This document shows positions 31,225-33,302 of a stretch of DNA of 33,302 nt, one piece after another. The stretch comes from Gemmatimonadota bacterium. Its GTDB lineage: Bacteria > Gemmatimonadota > Gemmatimonadetes > Palauibacterales > KS3-K002. Position 1 is the first letter of the stretch. Each line of letters begins with the position of its first letter. The stretch covers positions 1,527,664-1,560,965 of the forward strand of contig CP070823.1 of NCBI GenBank assembly GCA_020344375.1. The letters are read 5' to 3'. The translations under genes and the position numbers were made by a program. The notes beneath the pieces were generated by a model. The model had not been told where the DNA came from and did no database searches. It saw nothing but the letters and a program-made list of their open reading frames with translations.

Positions 31225-32728
31225 AGGGAGTGCACCGGATTCCCCGGCGCCTCCCGATCCGTCGGGCCCGGCCATCGTGGTCCAGGGCAAAGGTAAGCAG
31301 GCCCTGGTGGCGGCAGCTTCCCGGGCGGCACACCGTCTCGGGATCGAGCTGGGTATGCGGGCGGCGGACGCCCGGGCGCAGCATCCCGGGCTGCGGGAGT
31401 GGGCCTGGTCGCCCGCGCTCTACGATAGGCTGCAGACCGAGCTGGCGGCGGCGCTGCTCGCCGCGTCGCCCCGGGTGAGCCGGGCTGGGCTCGGCGCCTT
31501 CTGGCTGGACGCCGGCGGCTGGGACCGCCGGGGTGGGGAGGAGGCGTTCATCGAGGCGGCCCGCTCGGCGGCACTGGCGGCGGGCTACCCGGAGGCGCGG
31601 GTGGGGGTCACCGGCACCGCGGCCGCGGCCCGGGCGGCGACCCGGCTCGAGGGTTGCGCCGTCTGCCAGGTGCCGCCGGGAGAGGACGCTTGCTTCCTGG
31701 CACCGCTCCCCCTGCGTGCCCTTCCCATCTCCGAGGAGCTGCTGGAGCTATTGGAGGCGCTGGGCCTGGCGACGGCGGGCGAGCTGGCGGCGTTGGAGGT
31801 AGGGGAGGTGGAGGCGCGGCTGGGTGCCGCGGGCGTGCAGGCACACCGCTGGGCCCGGGGGCTCGACGACGGCAGGGAAGGTCCGTTCGCGGGGCGGGCA
31901 GCGGACGATTGGAGTGTAGAGGTAGAGCTCCCCGGCCCCGTCGACCGGCTGGAACCGCTCCTCTTCCTGCTCAAATCCTGTCTCGACCATCTCTCCGACG
32001 CCCTCGCCGCAGAGGGGCTGTGTGTACGCGAGCTCGAGCTCACCATCGAGACGGAGGAAGGCCCTGCCCGGCAGACCATCCGCCCGGCCCGACCCACCCG
32101 TCGGGCCCCGATGCTCCTGAGCCTCTGCCGGAGCGTTTTGGATGGCCTGCGCCTTCCCGGCCGGGCGCTGGGGGTGCGGGTCGAGGCGGAGGAGGTCGTG
32201 CCGGCGGTGGCGGAGCAGGCGGACCTGTTCGAGCCTCCGCAGCCCGATCCCGACGCCCTGGCCACCGCCCTCACCCGGCTGCAAGGCCGCTGGGGCCCGG
32301 AGGCGGTCGTGCGCCCGAGGGCCGCCGACAGCCATCGGCCAGAGCGGCAGGGCCGCTGGGAGCCGGTGGAGCTGATGGCGGAGCTCACCCGCAGAGCTGC
32401 GCTGGCTCAGGCCGATGGGAGTGCCGTGCTCGATGGCGACGGTACGGCAGCGGAGCGCTCAGACGCGCCTGCACTCATCCTCCGTCTCTGGCCGCAGCCG
32501 CGACCGCTGGAGGTGCGGATCGAGGCCGGCCGCCCCGGCGCGCTGGCGCTGGACGGCGGCTGGCGCTCCGTCCGCTCACTCCAGGGCCCGGAGCGCCTCT
32601 CCGGCGACTGGTGGGAGGACGAGTACCGGCGCGAGTACTACCGGGTGACCACCGAGGCGGGCGACTTACTCTGGGTGTTCTACGACCCGCGCCGCCGCGG
32701 CTGGTTCTGGCACGGCTGGTGGGATTGA
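31154..32728 (+). CDS. imuB: ImuB, Y-family polymerase homologue lacking catalytic acids
   Basis: A 524-residue Y-family-like protein. The typical ImuB opening 'RIACLRIPDFPIAAHL' (6-21) replaces the catalytic 'DxDxFF' motif, and the second acidic motif is also absent ('GLGAFWLDAGG'). It is therefore an inactive, structural polymerase. A beta-clamp-binding motif 'QADLF' (355-359) is intact. The C-terminal ~100 residues ('DWWEDEYRREYYRV...DPRRRGWFWHGWWD') match the ImuB tail that contacts partners. It overlaps imuA by 71 nt. In known systems imuB is followed by dnaE2; here the next plus-strand gene is absent and a minus-strand permease follows. Confidence 0.9.
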   Translation: MSTTSRIACLRIPDFPIAAHLRAEGSAPDSPAPPDPSGPAIVVQGKGKQALVAAASRAAHRLGIELGMRAADARAQHPGLREWAWSPALYDRLQTELAAALLAASPRVSRAGLGAFWLDAGGWDRRGGEEAFIEAARSAALAAGYPEARVGVTGTAAAARAATRLEGCAVCQVPPGEDACFLAPLPLRALPISEELLELLEALGLATAGELAALEVGEVEARLGAAGVQAHRWARGLDDGREGPFAGRAADDWSVEVELPGPVDRLEPLLFLLKSCLDHLSDALAAEGLCVRELELTIETEEGPARQTIRPARPTRRAPMLLSLCRSVLDGLRLPGRALGVRVEAEEVVPAVAEQADLFEPPQPDPDALATALTRLQGRWGPEAVVRPRAADSHRPERQGRWEPVELMAELTRRAALAQADGSAVLDGDGTAAERSDAPALILRLWPQPRPLEVRIEAGRPGALALDGGWRSVRSLQGPERLSGDWWEDEYRREYYRVTTEAGDLLWVFYDPRRRGWFWHGWWD

Positions 32729-32835
32729 AGACTAGCTATTTACAAAGCTTTCACTGCAGTGATGGATTGTGGCGCCCTCGATGTTGGCCTCGTCGCAGCA
32801 GTCCCGCCAAGCTCGCCAGACGCCCTAGCCCGGCC

Positions 32836-33302
32836 TTACTCCTCGCGCAGCACGATGGCCGGATCGACCCGGGTCGCGCGGCGCGCCGGCAGGTACGACG
32901 CGAGGGTCGAGACGGCTAACAGGAACGCGGAGAGGCCCGCGTAGGTGATCGGGTCCGCCGGGTCGACCTCGTAGAGGATGCTCGACAGCGACCGTGTGAG
33001 CGCGAAGGCGGCGACCAAGCCGAGGACGACGCCGGTCAGGCTGACGCGCAGGCTCTGTCCCGTCACCATCCGCAGCACATCGCCCCTGCGGGCGCCGAGC
33101 GCCATGCGGATGCCGATCTCGCGCAGCCGCTGCACGACCGAGAACGAGATCACGCCGAAGATTCCGACGGCGGAGAGCACCAGCGCCAGGACGCTGAAGG
33201 CGGTGAGCAGGCCACCCACCAGCCGGCTATTGGACATAGCTTCCCTGACGTAGCCCTCCATGGTCTCTATCCGGTAGAGCGGCACGTCCGGGTCGAGAAC
33301 GG
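32836..33302 (-). CDS. FtsX/MacB-type ABC permease, ADOP-like, C-terminal fragment
   Basis: The frame is open to the right edge, so only the last ~155 residues are visible. It includes three membrane helices ('LLTAFSVLALVLSAVGIFGVISFSV', 'LTGVVLGLVAAFALTRSL' and 'FLLAVSTLASYLPARRATRV') with 'RLREIGIRMALGARRGDVLRMV' between them, the hallmark of FtsX/MacB permeases. The preceding 'VPLYRIETMEGYVREAMSNSRL' is typical of duplicated orphan permeases (ADOP) common in Acidobacteriota and Gemmatimonadota. ATPase partner not in the window. Confidence 0.85.
   Translation of the reverse strand, partial: VLDPDVPLYRIETMEGYVREAMSNSRLVGGLLTAFSVLALVLSAVGIFGVISFSVVQRLREIGIRMALGARRGDVLRMVTGQSLRVSLTGVVLGLVAAFALTRSLSSILYEVDPADPITYAGLSAFLLAVSTLASYLPARRATRVDPAIVLREE

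Noticed and set aside
31654..32919. 421-codon open frame overlapping imuB in another plus frame
   Set aside because: Composition is Gly/Arg/Pro-rich without any motif; imuB in this stretch has clear family motifs including QADLF.
1..33302. CRISPR arrays, rRNA, prophage or plasmid functions
   Set aside because: No regularly spaced repeats, no rRNA-like sequence and no integrase, replication or phage structural genes were seen.

Overview
This is a high-GC window of chromosomal DNA from a Gram-negative bacterium. It encodes a TonB-dependent receptor, at least five small outer-membrane beta-barrels, several lipoproteins and an orphan FtsX-type permease. The style (many exported barrels, secreted metalloproteases, ADOP-like permease, imuA-imuB) fits Gemmatimonadota or a related lineage. 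That placement is inference; no rRNA or marker gene is present. Nothing suggests a plasmid or phage.

Layout. 1-3.7 kb: tail of an APC permease, an exported O-methyltransferase, two beta-barrels, a CBM9-like lipoprotein and a probable transposase scrap. 3.7-6.3 kb (minus): a cobalt/nickel ECF importer (cbiM-cbiQ-cbiO), with CbiM fused to a PDGLE domain. 6.3-9.5 kb (plus): an AhpD/carboxymuconolactone-decarboxylase-like gene, two zinc-dependent MDR dehydrogenases and a cupin, the last three joined by 4-nt overlaps. 9.5-12.3 kb (minus): an M3-like exported peptidase and a barrel. 12.4-16.5 kb (plus): an ECF sigma/anti-sigma pair, a hypothetical protein, etfB-etfA and a barrel. 16.5-19.9 kb (minus): a tight five-gene operon ending in mobA-moeA. 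20.1-23.0 kb (minus): a TonB-dependent receptor and a barrel. 23.2-26.6 kb (plus): an SH3-repeat protein and a lipoprotein metalloprotease. 26.6-28.2 kb (minus): a Cys-rich membrane ferredoxin overlapping a family-4 uracil-DNA glycosylase. 28.4-32.7 kb (plus): two lipoproteins, then imuA-imuB. The window ends in an ADOP/FtsX permease fragment (minus).

The most interesting signal is at 6583-6585. The AhpD-like gene is interrupted by an in-frame TGA exactly where the family's CxxC motif has its second cysteine. Reading continues in the same frame for 95 well-conserved residues. A 7-bp hairpin with a 5-nt loop starts 12 nt after the TGA, with its loop 20 nt downstream, as expected for a bacterial SECIS. 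I read this as a CxxU selenoprotein rather than a pseudogene. It heads a possible uncharacterised redox/dehydrogenase cluster.

Other points of note: an O-methyltransferase with a signal peptide, a beta-barrel gene 3 nt behind etfA, an imuAB cassette with no dnaE2 immediately downstream, an 11-bp-period direct repeat before imuA, and several genes without a Shine-Dalgarno sequence.
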